Assembly (NCBI GenBank): GCA_903939555.1
Contig: CAJAHV010000180.1
Span: 1-15,556 of the forward strand
Origin: an uncultured Alphaproteobacteria bacterium
GTDB lineage: Bacteria; Pseudomonadota; Alphaproteobacteria; Sphingomonadales; Sphingomonadaceae
Direction: 5' to 3'
DNA length: 15,556 bases
Of this stretch, positions 1-6,859 are shown in pieces (the first letter of the stretch is position 1; each line of letters starts with the position of its first letter). The notes beneath the pieces were generated by a model. That model was not told the DNA's origin. It worked only from the letters and a program-made list of their open reading frames with translations, and did no database searches. Made by a program: the position numbers and the translations under genes.

Positions 1-42
1 AGGTGGCCCAAGAACAGTGAGTATGTGGATAGGCACCGAAGT

Positions 43-131
43 GGGACCCCTTGACATCCGAGCTAAACATCTACGATTGTTCTAAAATCTGAATTTGCGA
101 AGGGGTCTAGGTCGGCGCCGATCGGGACCCC
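43..131. repeat. GGGACCCC/GGGGTC repeat cluster, possible IS21-like end
   Basis: GGGACCCC occurs at 43-50 and again at 124-131, with the inverted GGGGTC at 102-107 directly before the segment GTCGGCGCCGATC. Several short repeats built around GGGTC and a CGCCGATC-type block resemble the multiple terminal repeats of IS21-family elements; this is a resemblance from memory, not an alignment. No transposase gene is visible, so at most the extreme end of an element is present. The rest of 1-496 holds no convincing gene: 132-400 is AT-rich, unassigned sequence, followed by the inverted repeat at 405-424. Confidence 0.3.
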
Positions 132-404
132 GCTATAAGCGGCTTTCTAAAATAACTTCAAGCGCTTGTGCCGCATAAGCGCTGGGTTCCGCTTCGGCGC
201 CGCTCCACACGTTTGTCCAATCGTAAGCTGAACTGATGGTGGATCCGAATGAACCGTGCCTCGAAGTATTTTTACAGATAACGAAAGTTTATATATTAAA
301 TTCAATGATATAAATGTTATCGCCTTCATTCCATCCGGCGCGCCAACAACTCATTGATATATAACGATATTTAAACGCACACAGATGTGAAGTGCGGCTA
401 AAAC

Positions 405-424
405 TGTGCATTTCGCTATGCACA
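405..424. promoter_or_regulatory. Inverted repeat upstream of the integrase stump
   Basis: TGTGCAT (405-411) and ATGCACA (418-424) form a perfect 7-bp inverted repeat around a 6-nt spacer. The palindrome GTGCAC follows at 429-434, so a TGCACA-type half-site recurs three times in about 30 bases. It lies about 70 bases before the integrase-like start at 497, a position suited to an operator or recombinase-binding site. No bound protein can be named. Confidence 0.35.
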
Positions 425-496
425 AATCGTGCACAAAAAGCGGTGTCATTCTCCCATATTCCTGATTAGGCTGACGATATCAGAGGGAAGCGGTTT

Positions 497-685
497 ATGG
501 CTGAGGATGCCGAAGTCCGAATCGACCTTCGTGGTGACGGTCGGATCATTCTCTACAAGAGGGCGGGTCTGAAAGATCCGGTCTGGCAGGCTCGTATCCG
601 AGTTCCCAACTCCACCGGTTACAAGCGGGTCGCCACCAAGTCCTTGTCAACGGCGATCGGATTCCAGGCCGGTGCAGCGAACTAA
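497..685 (+). pseudogene. Truncated tyrosine-recombinase (integrase) N-terminus
   Basis: The ORF starts at ATG 497 behind a good Shine-Dalgarno (AGAGGGA at about 481-487). Its first roughly 50 residues (RGDGRIILYKRAGLKDPVWQ, then a VPNSTGYKRVATKS stretch) look like the N-terminal part of phage or integrative-element tyrosine recombinases that carry a short beta-rich segment before the SAM-like core-binding domain. Such integrases are usually 350-450 residues; here similarity stops near residue 50 (about base 645) and a short unrelated tail runs to a stop at 685. No catalytic R-H-R-Y region follows in any frame. I read this as the 5' stump of an integrase cut by deletion or insertion. The assignment comes from recognised sequence style, so it is moderate. 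Confidence 0.5.
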
Positions 686-699
686 AAGCCTGCGATTTT

Positions 700-1071
700 T
701 TACTCAGTCTCTGCCCAGCTTGTGCCTTTTTTTCTGTTGTAGAACAGACGAATATTAGAAATTTCGCAAAGATCGAAATCTTCCCATTCGACTGTCTCGC
801 CGTCATCATAGACGACTTTCAAATCCCAATTGCAGGACTTCTCAGATCGCGAAAAACGGATCGCGACGGATTCTCCGTTTGGCAATTCATCGTCGGTCAG
901 GACATCTTCTTCCCAAGTGGATGCTTTGCCCGGTGAAACGTAAACTTCGGAGATTTTGTAGCCCGTGCGGTTTTCCAATGTGAAGTTCTGCTTACCGTCA
1001 GCCAACGCTGGCGAAGGCAGCAGCGCTGCCACGCTTAAGAGCAAAACTATGATAAATTTAGGAACGTGCAT
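700..1071 (-). CDS. Small secreted protein of unknown function
   Basis: A 123-residue protein is predicted if translation starts at ATG 1071, which has GAGAGA a few bases upstream. An upstream extension in the same frame to 1209 lacks such a site and would bury the signal peptide. Residues 1-24 form a classical Sec signal peptide: MHVPK, a hydrophobic stretch, then PSPALA with cleavage likely after ALA. The mature part is acidic and rich in aromatic residues. It contains NRTGYKISEVYVSP, a WEED motif, SRSEKSCNWDLKVVYDDGE and a final LFYNR segment, with two cysteines (in SCNWDL and DLCEIS) that could form a disulfide. It resembles a family of short periplasmic hypothetical proteins in alphaproteobacteria; I know no tested function. 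It is surrounded by mobile-DNA remnants and is not part of the catabolic operon. A TTGACA hexamer lies upstream on its strand (1223-1228), but no convincing -10 accompanies it. Confidence 0.75.
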   Translation of the reverse strand: MHVPKFIIVLLLSVAALLPSPALADGKQNFTLENRTGYKISEVYVSPGKASTWEEDVLTDDELPNGESVAIRFSRSEKSCNWDLKVVYDDGETVEWEDFDLCEISNIRLFYNRKKGTSWAETE

Positions 1072-1318
1072 TAATCTCTCAATTACAGTTTGAATGACAA
1101 GTCTGATCGAAGTCAGGACGTTTTGTCTTTCCTTATCCATATCAAACCTCGCTGGCTGCGAACGCGAATTTATATGTCTATAAAGCCTGATTTTATTTGC
1201 AGTAAGCAAATGCGATAAATCTTGTCAATTTTTGCATAGCGCTGTGCGATTTTCAGGGGTTTGTTCCGGCTTTTTCTCAGTTTGCGGTAGTCATTGACTG
1301 TAAAAGCACTTTGAACAA

Positions 1319-1468
1319 TGACCCCTCTTCGAAACGGGATAAGCAACTGTTTCCGATGCCGTTTCGAGCTCTTGGCGGGGGTCATTCTTCGCGCGCAACG
1401 CGACCCCCTCAAAAACAGCTATTATGCAATCAATATAGAAAGTTGAGAGATATCGTGGTGGGGTCGCG
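1319..1468. repeat. Nested inverted repeats at the mobile-DNA/operon border
   Basis: Arms TGACCCC (1319-1325) and GGGGTCA (1378-1384) enclose a second perfect pair, TCGAAACGG (1329-1337) and CCGTTTCGA (1359-1367), so 1319-1384 can fold into one long imperfect hairpin. A further pair, GGGGGTC (1377-1383) and GACCCCC (1402-1408), overlaps it. CGCGACCCC (1399-1407) is perfectly inverted at 1460-1468. The same GGGGTC core occurs at 43-131, so the two sites could be the ends of one degraded element; that is inference. No gene is seen in 1072-1489, which holds only this repeat and AT-rich sequence. There is no T-run to suggest an intrinsic terminator for the operon ending at 1490. Confidence 0.45.
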
Positions 1469-1489
1469 CTTGGCTGCGATCTGACCGGG

Positions 1490-2368
1490 TTACGCGGGCA
1501 CCTCTTGCGCAAAGTGATCGGCAATCGCCTTGCGGGTTGTCACCCAGACCCGGTCATGATTGCGAACATGCCGGAAAAACGCCTCCAGCGCCCAGATTCG
1601 TCCCGGACGGCCGATGATCCTGAGGTGCAGCCCCAGGCTCATCATCTTGGGATTGCCGTGGCTGCCTTCACGATAAATCTGGTCGAAATTGCGGATGGCA
1701 TAGGCCAGCCATTGTTCTGGCGTCATCGCCGGGTCGGTCCACATCTTCATGTCGTTGTTGTCGAGCTGATAGGGTACGATGACCATGGGCTTACCCGGCA
1801 TGGTCTCGCGGTCCCAGTAGGGAACATCGCCAGAATAGTCGTCCATGTGGTAGGAAAAGCCTTCTTCGATCAAAAGGCGGCGGGTGTTGTCAGTCAGCAT
1901 ATAGCGCGACAGCCAGCCATAGGGGCGCACGCCGCAGGTCTTTTCGATTGAGGCGACAGCCTTGCGGATGAATTCGCGTTCCTGCGCTTCGTCGAACTTG
2001 AACTGGTGGATCCAGCGCCAGCCGTGGCTGACCGGCTCGTGTCCCAGCTCTACTATCGCCTGCGCGATCTCGGGATGGTGCTCCAAGCTGAGCGCCGCCA
2101 CGGTCCAACTCGCCATTATTTCGTAGGCCTTGAGCAGCTTCACTACGCGCGGCGCGCCAGCCTTGATTCCATATAAGTAATTCGATTCGTTTGAATAGTT
2201 ACGAATCGGTGCCTTGATGAAGATGCCAAGCTCGTCGACCGGCTCCATGCCTCGGTCGCCGCGGGCGATCGACTGCTCCGAGCCTTCCTCGACATTGACC
2301 ACCACCGACAGCGCCATTTTGGCACCGTCCGGCCAATCGATGCGTTCTTCCCTGAGAGCATTTGGCAT
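1490..2368 (-). CDS. PuuE/imidase-like polysaccharide-deacetylase-fold hydrolase
   Basis: A 292-residue protein with the NodB-type (polysaccharide deacetylase) fold, in the branch that includes allantoinase PuuE and, as I recall, bacterial cyclic-imide hydrolases (imidases). Visible signatures are VNVEEGSE (residues 24-31, replacing the classical Asp-Asp motif), GHEPVSHGWRW (109-119), RPYGW (148-152) and DDYSGDVPYW (176-185), all typical of PuuE-like members rather than chitin or peptidoglycan deacetylases. There is no signal peptide, so it is cytoplasmic and probably acts on a small C-N bonded molecule. ATG 2368 overlaps the TGA of the SDR gene by one base (TGATG) with GGGGAAGAA just upstream, indicating translational coupling; a TTG one codon earlier is less likely. 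It is the last gene of the operon. With the amidase in the same operon it could open a cyclic amide or imide. The exact substrate is unknown. Confidence 0.85.
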   Translation of the reverse strand: MPNALREERIDWPDGAKMALSVVVNVEEGSEQSIARGDRGMEPVDELGIFIKAPIRNYSNESNYLYGIKAGAPRVVKLLKAYEIMASWTVAALSLEHHPEIAQAIVELGHEPVSHGWRWIHQFKFDEAQEREFIRKAVASIEKTCGVRPYGWLSRYMLTDNTRRLLIEEGFSYHMDDYSGDVPYWDRETMPGKPMVIVPYQLDNNDMKMWTDPAMTPEQWLAYAIRNFDQIYREGSHGNPKMMSLGLHLRIIGRPGRIWALEAFFRHVRNHDRVWVTTRKAIADHFAQEVPA

Positions 2369-3165
2369 CAATGCATTTCTTCCCCGCCCGAGACGTTGAG
2401 CGCCTCTCCGGTGACGTAGAAGGCATCCTGGCTCGCCAGCCAGGCGCAGGCCGCTGCCGTATCGCTCGGTAGGCCAGGGCGACCCATAGGGTTCTTGGCG
2501 CTCATATTGGCCAGATAGGCCTCGACGCTGTCGAAACCGAGCAGTTTCGAGAAATATTCATTCTGCTGCCCGCCAAGTCCGGTGGTCACATGGTTGGGAC
2601 AGACCGCGTTGACCGTGATCCCATGTGCGCCCAGTTCGAGTGCACTCGCCCGGGTGAGCCCGACCATGCCATGCTTGGAACTGACATAGGCAGGCAAGTG
2701 CGGGAAGCCGGTCTTGGCGGCCTGGCTGGCGATGTTGATGATTCGCCCGCCTTTGCCGCCGGCGATCATCGCCTTGGCCGCCGCCTGGGTGCAATAAAAT
2801 GCTCCCGAAAGGTTGACTGCGATCACCGTCGCCCAGTCCTTGGGATCGACCTCGAGCAGCGGCTTCATCATGAACCCGATCCCGGCGTTGTTAACGAAAA
2901 TATCGACGGTGCCGAACGCGGCGACTGCCTGATCGACCAGCGCCTGGCACTGCCCCGGATCGGATACGTCGCAGGCGACAGCAGTCACTTTCGCCCCGCG
3001 CGCGCGCAATTCTTCGGCGACGCCTTCAGCCTCGGCATCGATCAGCAGATCGGAAACCACGCAGTTGGCGCCCTCATCGGCAAAGCGGCGCAGGATGCCT
3101 TGGCCCAGGCCCTTTTCCTTGCCCGATCCGGTGACGACAATTGTCTTGCCCGCAAAGCGGCTCAT
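2368..3165 (-). CDS. SDR-family NAD(P)-dependent oxidoreductase
   Basis: A 265-residue classical short-chain dehydrogenase/reductase of normal length. The N-terminal Rossmann motif TGSGKEKGLG (residues 12-21) is a slightly extended TGxxxGxG. NNAG lies at 92-95, catalytic Asn at 118 (VNLS), Ser147 (NIASQ) and the YxxxK pair Y160/K164. CDVSD near residues 65-69 is the usual adenine-ring contact. The SD at the dinucleotide-selecting position (residues 38-39) hints at NAD preference, which is weak evidence. It would oxidise an alcohol or reduce a ketone in the pathway; the substrate cannot be read. The start ATG 3165 overlaps the upstream HapK-like stop as ATGA, and its own TGA overlaps the next start, so it sits in a fully coupled chain. 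Annotations such as 3-oxoacyl-ACP reductase would be over-specific. Confidence 0.93.
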   Translation of the reverse strand: MSRFAGKTIVVTGSGKEKGLGQGILRRFADEGANCVVSDLLIDAEAEGVAEELRARGAKVTAVACDVSDPGQCQALVDQAVAAFGTVDIFVNNAGIGFMMKPLLEVDPKDWATVIAVNLSGAFYCTQAAAKAMIAGGKGGRIINIASQAAKTGFPHLPAYVSSKHGMVGLTRASALELGAHGITVNAVCPNHVTTGLGGQQNEYFSKLLGFDSVEAYLANMSAKNPMGRPGLPSDTAAACAWLASQDAFYVTGEALNVSGGEEMH

Positions 3166-3473
3166 GATCGCAGGTCCTCGGTCAGGATGAAGCAGGGGTT
3201 GTCGGTAAATTCGCCGAAGGCCGCGGCAACCTTCTGGAACTCGGGATCGGTGACATCGGCGACAAAGGCATCCATCCCGTGGATGTCGATCACCTCGATG
3301 TAATCGTACGGCGGTTTGGCATCCGACCCGAACAGTCCGGTGGCGCGATGGACCGTGAAGCTGCGCACCGAGCCCAGCGCGTTGACGCCCGGAATGTCGG
3401 TGCCACGCGCCCAGGCTTCATAGGCTTCGGCGCTGGCGCCGTCCTTGAGGTTGAACAGGCAGACGATGCGCAT
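3162..3473 (-). CDS. HapK/REDY-like small protein
   Basis: A 103-residue protein matching the REDY-like HapK family, small alpha/beta proteins of dimeric ferredoxin-like appearance named after proteins encoded in prodigiosin gene clusters. Recognisable stretches are MRIVCLFNLKDGAS at the N-terminus, a central SVRSFTVHRATGLFGSD segment, PYDYIEVIDIHGMDAF and the C-terminal NPCFILTEDL. It has no signal peptide or membrane segment. Family members occur in many catabolic operons without a defined reaction; a role in binding or isomerising a reactive intermediate is possible but unproven. The start at 3473 has a strong GGGAGAG site. The amidase stop is 13 bases upstream, and the stop overlaps the SDR start as ATGA. 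Confidence 0.8.
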   Translation of the reverse strand: MRIVCLFNLKDGASAEAYEAWARGTDIPGVNALGSVRSFTVHRATGLFGSDAKPPYDYIEVIDIHGMDAFVADVTDPEFQKVAAAFGEFTDNPCFILTEDLRS

Positions 3474-3486
3474 CGATTCTCTCCCT

Positions 3487-4671
3487 TCAAAAACCGAATT
3501 GAGTTGGTGGACGATAGGCTTGTAACTGTGAATCGAGCTGACGGGCCAGATCGATGAGCCTCATTTCGCTGTGCGGCGGTCCCACCAGTTGCACGCCAAC
3601 CGGCAGGCCATCGTCAGTCAAGCCTGCGGGCAACGACAGCGCCGGGAGACCGGCGATGCTGGCAAGACTGGTGAAATCGGCCTGGTTTGCCGGCGCCCGG
3701 GTGCCTTGGGCAAAGGCGGCTTGCGGCGTGGTGGGCATGACCAGCACCGCCCGCTCGCCCAGCGCAGTGCGCAAGGCGGCGCGGGTGCGGCTGAGCACGG
3801 CGGGGCGCGGATCCAGATTGCCGACTGCCTTGAGGACAAATTTGAGCTCTTCCGAGAGGCCCGGATTGTCGGCGCGGTATTCGGGTCCGAGATCGTCGAT
3901 AAGCCAGTGCGCGGCATCGATCAGGCCCGCCATGCGAATATCGGTGAGGCTGTCGGGCAGTTCGAGCTCGCTGGCGGCCAGCGGCAACAGACCGATGACA
4001 TGGTCGAAAGCTGTGGTCACCGCGCACTGCAATGCCACGCCGCCGTGCTGCCCGAGCAGGCAGACCCGATCGAAACTTCGGCCTTCCCCCGGATTGTTCG
4101 CAATCACCTGCCAGGCAGCCTCGATCAGATCGAGATTCACCGCGAGCGGTCCAATGCAGTCAAGCCCCGGCTCGAGGAAGGCAAGGCCGTCGCTGGAGAC
4201 GGCGCCATGAGTGGGTTTGAGCCCATAAACCCCGCAATAGGCCGCAGGAATCCGCACCGAACCCAATGTGTCGGTGCCGAGTGCAATGTGGCATAGCCCC
4301 GCCGCGACTGCCGCGCCGCTTCCGCCGGAGGAGCCGCCGGGGGTGTAGCCGTGCCGGTGCGGATTGTGCGTCCTGCCATAGAACGCATTGTCGGTATCTG
4401 CCCCCAATGCGGCCTCATGCATGTTCAGCGAGCCGATGATTGCCGCTCCGGCTCCGCGCAATCGCGCCACCACTTCGGCATCGCGGGCAGCGAGCCGGCC
4501 CCGGTAAATGCCCATTCCCCCGGTCCATGGCAGCCCCTTGACCATGACGTTCGATTTTACCCCGACAGTGAGCCCGGCGAGCGGACCCTTGCCACCGCGC
4601 GCGCACTCGTCCCATTCGACAAAGGCGTTGAGCGGGGCATTGGCACCCTTCAATGCGGGCCAGTCGATCAT
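3487..4671 (-). CDS. Amidase-signature family amidohydrolase
   Basis: A 394-residue amidase of the Ser-cisSer-Lys class. Lys39 lies in TVGVKSN, the glycine-serine loop GGSSGGSGAAVAAG carries cis-Ser114, and nucleophile Ser138 sits in GTDTLGSVRIPA. The family consensus at this last site is GTDTGGS, so a Gly-to-Leu change lies two residues before the nucleophile. The C-terminal part keeps the family pattern (VLVMPTTP, then IAGLPALSLPAG and GLPVGVQLVGP). The length is at the short end for the family but looks complete. ATG 4671 was chosen because it overlaps the ligase stop as ATGA; the longer in-frame extension to 4752 would run about 85 bases into the ligase. It probably hydrolyses an amide to acid and ammonia, possibly the half-amide released by the PuuE-like enzyme. 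Glu-tRNA amidotransferase GatA is an unlikely alternative, because no gatB/gatC is present. Confidence 0.9.
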   Translation of the reverse strand: MIDWPALKGANAPLNAFVEWDECARGGKGPLAGLTVGVKSNVMVKGLPWTGGMGIYRGRLAARDAEVVARLRGAGAAIIGSLNMHEAALGADTDNAFYGRTHNPHRHGYTPGGSSGGSGAAVAAGLCHIALGTDTLGSVRIPAAYCGVYGLKPTHGAVSSDGLAFLEPGLDCIGPLAVNLDLIEAAWQVIANNPGEGRSFDRVCLLGQHGGVALQCAVTTAFDHVIGLLPLAASELELPDSLTDIRMAGLIDAAHWLIDDLGPEYRADNPGLSEELKFVLKAVGNLDPRPAVLSRTRAALRTALGERAVLVMPTTPQAAFAQGTRAPANQADFTSLASIAGLPALSLPAGLTDDGLPVGVQLVGPPHSEMRLIDLARQLDSQLQAYRPPTQFGF

Positions 4672-6035
4672 TGGGCGCGCTCGTCCAAGAGGCGCAGCGC
4701 CTTCTGTCGGACATCGATCTGCGTGAGGGCCGCGGTTCCGCCAGGCGCGCAAAGTTCGACCTTTACCTCGACGCCAAGCCCGCGCCGCAGCACTTCGCAG
4801 AGTTGGCTCCGGTCAGTCCCGCCGCGGCTTTCGATCATTACAATCAAGTCGTAGCGCTGGGTCGCCGGATCGAGGGCCATACGGCAGAAATATTCGCCAG
4901 TCAGGTCCGCACGGTTCTCGATCAGCGCGCCGATCGCATGCGGGAACAGGTTGACGCCCCGCAGCTTGACCATATTGTCACTGCGGCCCTTGAAGCCGGC
5001 GATACGCTTGAAGCCGATTTCACCCCGGCCGCCCATTTCATGCGTGATGTCATGCGTGTTGAAGCGGATGCAGGGCGCGACATCGTCCTTGTACAGGCAG
5101 GTAACCACCATGTCGCCGGTGTCACCCAGCCCCACCTGCTGGCCGCTATCGACATCAAGGAGCTCGAGGTATTGCGCGTCTTCCCAGACGTAGAGCCCGT
5201 CGCGCTCCGGCCCTTCGCCAGCAACCGATCCGGTATCGCCGACCCCGTACCAGTCATAGGCCTTGGCCCCGCCCCAGGCCGCTTCGGTCGAGGCACGGTC
5301 TTCGGTGCCGAGGTGGCCGATGATCATCTTGAGCTTGATCCGCTCAAGCAGCCCCTCGTCGCGAGCGACCTCGGCCAGTTTGCGGATGTAATCGACGAAG
5401 CCGACCATCACCGTCACCCCGAAATCGGCGAGCAGCTGCACCTGTTGAAGCGAACGCGTCTCGATCCCCGTGCCGGCGGAGAGAAAGATCGAATTGGTGA
5501 AGTGCGTCACCGATTCGCGGATGTAGTGCCCGCCGTTGATCATCCCGTGGCCATAGACCGAATGGACCACATCCTCGGGTCGCAGCCCTTGCCAGCGGTA
5601 CATCCGCCCGACCAGCAGGTTGCCAACCTCACGTCCCTTGGGCCCGAACAGCAGCGTCTGCGGGCGGCCGGTGGTGCCAGAGGTGGTGTGCAGCACTGCC
5701 GGCGGCCGGTCCGCGCCGCCAAGCCCGGTGAAATCGCCATAAGGCGGATATTCGGCGATTGAGGCCATCAGGTCGGTCTTGTCGTAAACCGGCAGCCTTG
5801 TAATATCGATCAGGCTCTGGATATCGCCGGGTTCGATCCCCTGCGCTCCCCACAGGCGGCGGTAGAAGGGCACCTGCCAGCCGCGCTGCATCAGCTTGCG
5901 GAATTGGACGTCCTGCAGCGCAAACAACTCGTCACGGCTGATCGATTTGTAACGGGCGAGGAAGGCATCGCCGACTGGGTAGTCAGCAAGCAATTGCTTT
6001 ATGTCGAGCGATTCGAAGTAAGTCGGGAATGTCAT
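4668..6035 (-). CDS. PaaK-like AMP-forming acyl/aryl-CoA ligase
   Basis: A 455-residue adenylate-forming enzyme of the phenylacetate-CoA ligase type, activating a carboxylic acid through acyl-AMP to acyl-CoA. Motifs in order: P-loop TTSGTTGRPQ (residues 117-126), YDWYGVGDTG (260-269), GDTGDMVVT (304-312), the hinge region GRSDNMVKLRGVNLFP (350-365), and a C-terminal lysine in VRQKALRLLDER (442-453) at the usual catalytic-lysine position. The length is normal for PaaK relatives. ATG 6035 overlaps the TGA of the decayed MmgE/PrpD gene (ATGA); the longer reading from 6107 would overlap that gene without support. The amidase start overlaps its stop the same way. The natural acid may be aromatic or aliphatic; calling it phenylacetate-CoA ligase would go beyond the evidence, as no paa genes surround it. 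Confidence 0.88.
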   Translation of the reverse strand: MTFPTYFESLDIKQLLADYPVGDAFLARYKSISRDELFALQDVQFRKLMQRGWQVPFYRRLWGAQGIEPGDIQSLIDITRLPVYDKTDLMASIAEYPPYGDFTGLGGADRPPAVLHTTSGTTGRPQTLLFGPKGREVGNLLVGRMYRWQGLRPEDVVHSVYGHGMINGGHYIRESVTHFTNSIFLSAGTGIETRSLQQVQLLADFGVTVMVGFVDYIRKLAEVARDEGLLERIKLKMIIGHLGTEDRASTEAAWGGAKAYDWYGVGDTGSVAGEGPERDGLYVWEDAQYLELLDVDSGQQVGLGDTGDMVVTCLYKDDVAPCIRFNTHDITHEMGGRGEIGFKRIAGFKGRSDNMVKLRGVNLFPHAIGALIENRADLTGEYFCRMALDPATQRYDLIVMIESRGGTDRSQLCEVLRRGLGVEVKVELCAPGGTAALTQIDVRQKALRLLDERAQ

Positions 6036-6837
6036 TGCGGGTCCGTGACATAAGCAAGCGGGTGATCGAACAGGCCCGGATCGCAGCCGCCCGCTAGCGC
6101 GCGGCAAAACGCCTGCTTGGCAGCGGCTTGTTCCGGTGTCAGCGGGGCTTCGGGCTTGCTTTGCGCCCTGAGTTCAGGCGCGCAGTCGATCGCCGGGCAG
6201 CAGGCGGCCCAGGGTTTGGAGCCAGGTGTGCAGGTGCGCCATTGGTCGGGGAAGGCCATGGGCTTTGGACCGCCGCCAGTTGCGACATAGAGACCTTGCG
6301 GACCTGCCAGAACCGTCATCGGTCGGGTGCCGCCCATTCTGGCAAAGCGCGAAGCCGATGTCCCGGTCTCACAAGCATTGGCGAGTATCACTTCTCCGGT
6401 GCCGCTCGCGCAGGATCGAGCCGCCATGGCGCCAACGGTTCCGGCTGTCGCGATGGCGTGGCAGTGGGCATAATGGTGAATATCGACCGTCGCGCCAATT
6501 GCGGTCATCGCTTCGTAACCACGCACTGCGCAATCAGCAACGCATCCATCGATCCAGCCTGGCTGTTCAAGGCGGTTGGACAGATGAAGGAGCCGGGATG
6601 GAGCAGGGAGGTGCGATGCATGTCTTCCATCTCCTACACGTTGCCAAGGAACACTGCTGCCGAAACCGCATCGCACGGCATCGACCGAAGTGACGCCGCC
6701 ACCTCGCTTTTACGCGCCCCTGCTACACATGCCAGCCAGTCCGGCAGGTGTAACCGCCCCTGCTTGCGCGTTACGTCATCGACCGGACGCTGCAAGTGGT
6801 TGGCGAGCCGTTCGATTAGCGTATAGGGTCTAGCCAT
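6032..6837 (-). pseudogene. Decayed MmgE/PrpD-family gene
   Basis: Conceptual translation across broken frames gives an MmgE/PrpD protein, the family of 2-methylcitrate dehydratase, cis-aconitate decarboxylase and iminodisuccinate epimerase. From ATG 6837 the first piece (TLIERLANHL, then LPDWLACVAGARKSE and AAVFLGNV) matches the family N-terminus. It hits TAG at 6634-6636, then continues in the same frame as EMEDMHRTSLLHPGSFICP, matching the conserved DDxHRxSLLHPG block. Around 6520-6531 the frame shifts to AVRGYEAMTAIGATVDIHHY, the family's GYE segment. A third block, TVLAGPQGLYVAT and SKPWAACCPAIDCAPELRA, matches GPQGFFAA and KPWPACRxxHPAID, but about 60-80 residues between blocks and much of the C-terminal domain are missing. 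Intact relatives have about 450 residues; here 806 bases remain. The final fragment (6032-6508, 158 codons) is open, and its TGA overlaps the ligase start, so translation into the operon may persist. Confidence 0.72.
6800..6827 (+). promoter_or_regulatory. Candidate sigma-70-type promoter of the GntR gene
   Basis: TTGGCG (6800-6805) and TATAGG (6822-6827) are separated by 16 bases and would place the transcript start about 25 bases before the TTG start codon at 6860. Each hexamer matches its consensus at four positions. The site lies inside the 5' part of the decayed MmgE/PrpD gene on the other strand. No copy of the TTGTCCGGACAA palindrome is found here, so autoregulation through that site is not supported. 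Confidence 0.3.
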
Positions 6838-6859
6838 TGCGACCACCGGGAGCGGGCGT

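Noticed and set aside
1505..1951. A 148-codon open frame on the plus strand
   Set aside because: It is a shadow of the PuuE-like gene with no recognisable domain.
2590..3303. A 237-codon open frame on the plus strand
   Set aside because: It is antisense to the SDR and HapK-like genes, which have clear motifs and coupled starts.
4653..5762. A 369-codon open frame on the plus strand
   Set aside because: It lies antisense to the CoA ligase and amidase, shows no family motifs, and such frames are common opposite GC-rich genes.
6032..6676. Caspase/CHAT-like protease suggested by the NACETG motif
   Set aside because: The neighbouring HRTSLLHPG, GYEAM, GPQGLY and KPWAACCPAID blocks fit MmgE/PrpD in the right order; NACETG alone is not convincing.
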